Shown here: positions 60,511 to 61,818 of the stretch, piece by piece
How the letters are laid out: the number at the start of each line of letters is the position of its first letter
Position numbering within the stretch: the stretch's first letter is position 1
From: Priapulus caudatus
Lineage: Eukaryota; Priapulida; Priapulimorpha; Priapulimorphida; Priapulidae
Length of the DNA: 61,818 bases
Reading direction: 5' to 3'
NCBI RefSeq assembly: GCF_000485595.1
Contig: NW_014577197.1
Coordinates: 105,890 to 167,707 of the forward strand
The notes under the pieces: model-generated
Told to the model about the DNA's origin: nothing
Database searches by the model: none
The model's input: only the letters and a program-made list of their open reading frames with translations
Made by a program: the position numbers and the translations under genes

Positions 60511-61757
60511 TGCTACTTTTTACCGAGTACGTAGCGAAGAGAAACTGGTGAAGAGATTTTTAAAGCACACATTATATCGCATCACGCTCGTTAAGCCGCT
60601 AAAATTGCCGCGAAACTATGCATTTGCATTACGTTACGAAAAAAAAGCCACCTCATCCGTTATAAAGAGAGCGAGAGACGGTCCAACAACAAACACAGGC
60701 CTGCACAGTCCCCGCAGCACGGACATGTACCACTAGCATTCCAACAGAAGCTACTGCGACCCAGAAAGCGTGCCGAAATGCTTGCTGTTCGCGCGTATAA
60801 AACATCTCTTGCAAATAAAACAGAAATCGGTAATGCCATCGGCAAAACATTAGGACGGAGTGCCACGCGGCCTGTGATAGCATCGTGGAATGTCAGGAAT
60901 CCTTTCATTGAAGCGAATATTCCAAGAATGCCCCCAGAGTCAACACAGAACCGAGCATCCTCTGAACACCTATAGAATCAGAATAAATTTTCGGCGCATA
61001 AATTTTGCCCGATTTAATTCATTTTCAAACAATTTCAAAAATTCCAAAATGCTCCAGACGTTTAATCGTGATTTATTTTTTATATTAGAAAGCCCGATAA
61101 TATGTACCAAATGTTAGAAACTACATTTTGGCACGTAAAACCTGCCTACCTTAATTTGACATCACAACGTTTCTTCGTGATTTTTGCATTAGAATGCCTC
61201 TGTAATGTGAACCAAATGTTCAAAACTACCAAGAGATCAATGAAAAAACTTTGAATGACGTACGTAGGTGCATCTAACCGGATGAGAGCTATATGGACCT
61301 GTGATTCCGAAAACTCCAGCGACCCCATTGCACTCCGCGAACAATTTACTGGAACCGACGAACCGACTTCTTCTGCTAGCAAGAAAAACAACGTTATAAA
61401 TCACTTACACCTCACTAGCGATGTACCATCAATCGTCGTATCAACAACGGATTTCCTATGAGCCGTCCTCACACACACAACCACCTGTCACACCTGTCGT
61501 CACAATCACAGTGTATCACACAGGTATAATTACCTTCATCGCATCGAACCATGTCAACAACAACGTGTGGGAAGAGGACGTCGAGAAAACACCTCTCCCT
61601 CCCTCTCCTTCTCTTTATCCTTCTCTACCTCCCTCTGTCTCCTTCTAAGCGATGATGTCTGCACGTTTGGAGGATATCAATGGAGGGAACGCCGCGCGAT
61701 ATGTTTTGCCGCTGAGCGAAACCAGAGAACGCATGCACCGTGAAGCATTGCTCTCTC

Positions 61758-61760
<3 letters not shown>
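60511..61760. other. Gene-free stretch upstream of the known GLIS exons
   Basis: The missing GLIS 5' exon and promoter should lie here or beyond the window, but no exon could be fixed. Short open frames (60548-60975, 61255-61461) have no recognisable homology. Confidence 0.4.

Positions 61761-61818
<58 letters not shown>
61761..61818 (+). repeat. (CT)n microsatellite at the window end
   Basis: Uninterrupted TC/CT dinucleotides to the last base, so the repeat continues past the window. Confidence 0.97.

Noticed and set aside
1-61818. CRISPR arrays, rRNA genes, operons
   Set aside because: The tandem repeats lack unique spacers, no rRNA sequence is seen, and the genes are spliced and animal-like.

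Overview
The window looks like nuclear DNA from an invertebrate animal, probably marine. It has intron-rich genes with GT-AG splice sites, long AT-rich introns, many microsatellites and dense DNA transposons. I cannot name the species. No bacterial operons, rRNA genes, functional tRNA genes or CRISPR arrays were seen. There is one 10-base assembly gap at 39180-39189.

Three genes could be rebuilt exon by exon, with reading frame kept across every junction. (1) NDC1, the membrane nucleoporin, minus strand, 4547-13746, 16 coding exons, 621 aa, complete. (2) TAX1BP3 (TIP-1), a single-PDZ protein, plus strand, 18570-32827, 4 coding exons, 125 aa, complete. (3) A GLIS1/3-type Kruppel-like transcription factor, minus strand, 46092-58698, 8 coding exons, five C2H2 fingers, about 935 aa. 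GLIS needs one extra base near 58055 to keep frame, and an upstream 5' exon is probable. A fourth, unrecognised two-exon gene (99 aa) lies at 33085-33762 on the minus strand, tail to tail with TAX1BP3. NDC1 and TAX1BP3 are head to head, 4.8 kb apart.

Layout: 1-4.5 kb is repeats, including an ~800 bp purine-rich tract. 4.5-13.7 kb is NDC1, with transposons in its introns. 13.7-18.6 kb is a transposon cluster: an element carrying an exon-like ORF, a broken LINE, and a long-TIR element with a hAT copy inside it. 18.6-32.8 kb is TAX1BP3, whose introns hold hAT, MULE-like, SINE and other repeats. 33-39.6 kb is a dense nest of foldback elements, several sharing a TTAGGG-containing core. 39.6-46 kb has no recognised gene. 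46-58.7 kb is GLIS. 58.7-61.8 kb holds a tandem repeat and scattered transposon ends.

The three recognised genes have unrelated jobs (pore assembly, PDZ adaptor, transcription). From memory, NDC1 and GLIS1 are also close neighbours in the human genome (1p32.3), so their linkage here may be ancient. The less ordinary content is the transposon biology: long-TIR families with 9-10 bp target duplications, modular foldback elements with exchangeable ends, and an exon-like ORF inside one of them.
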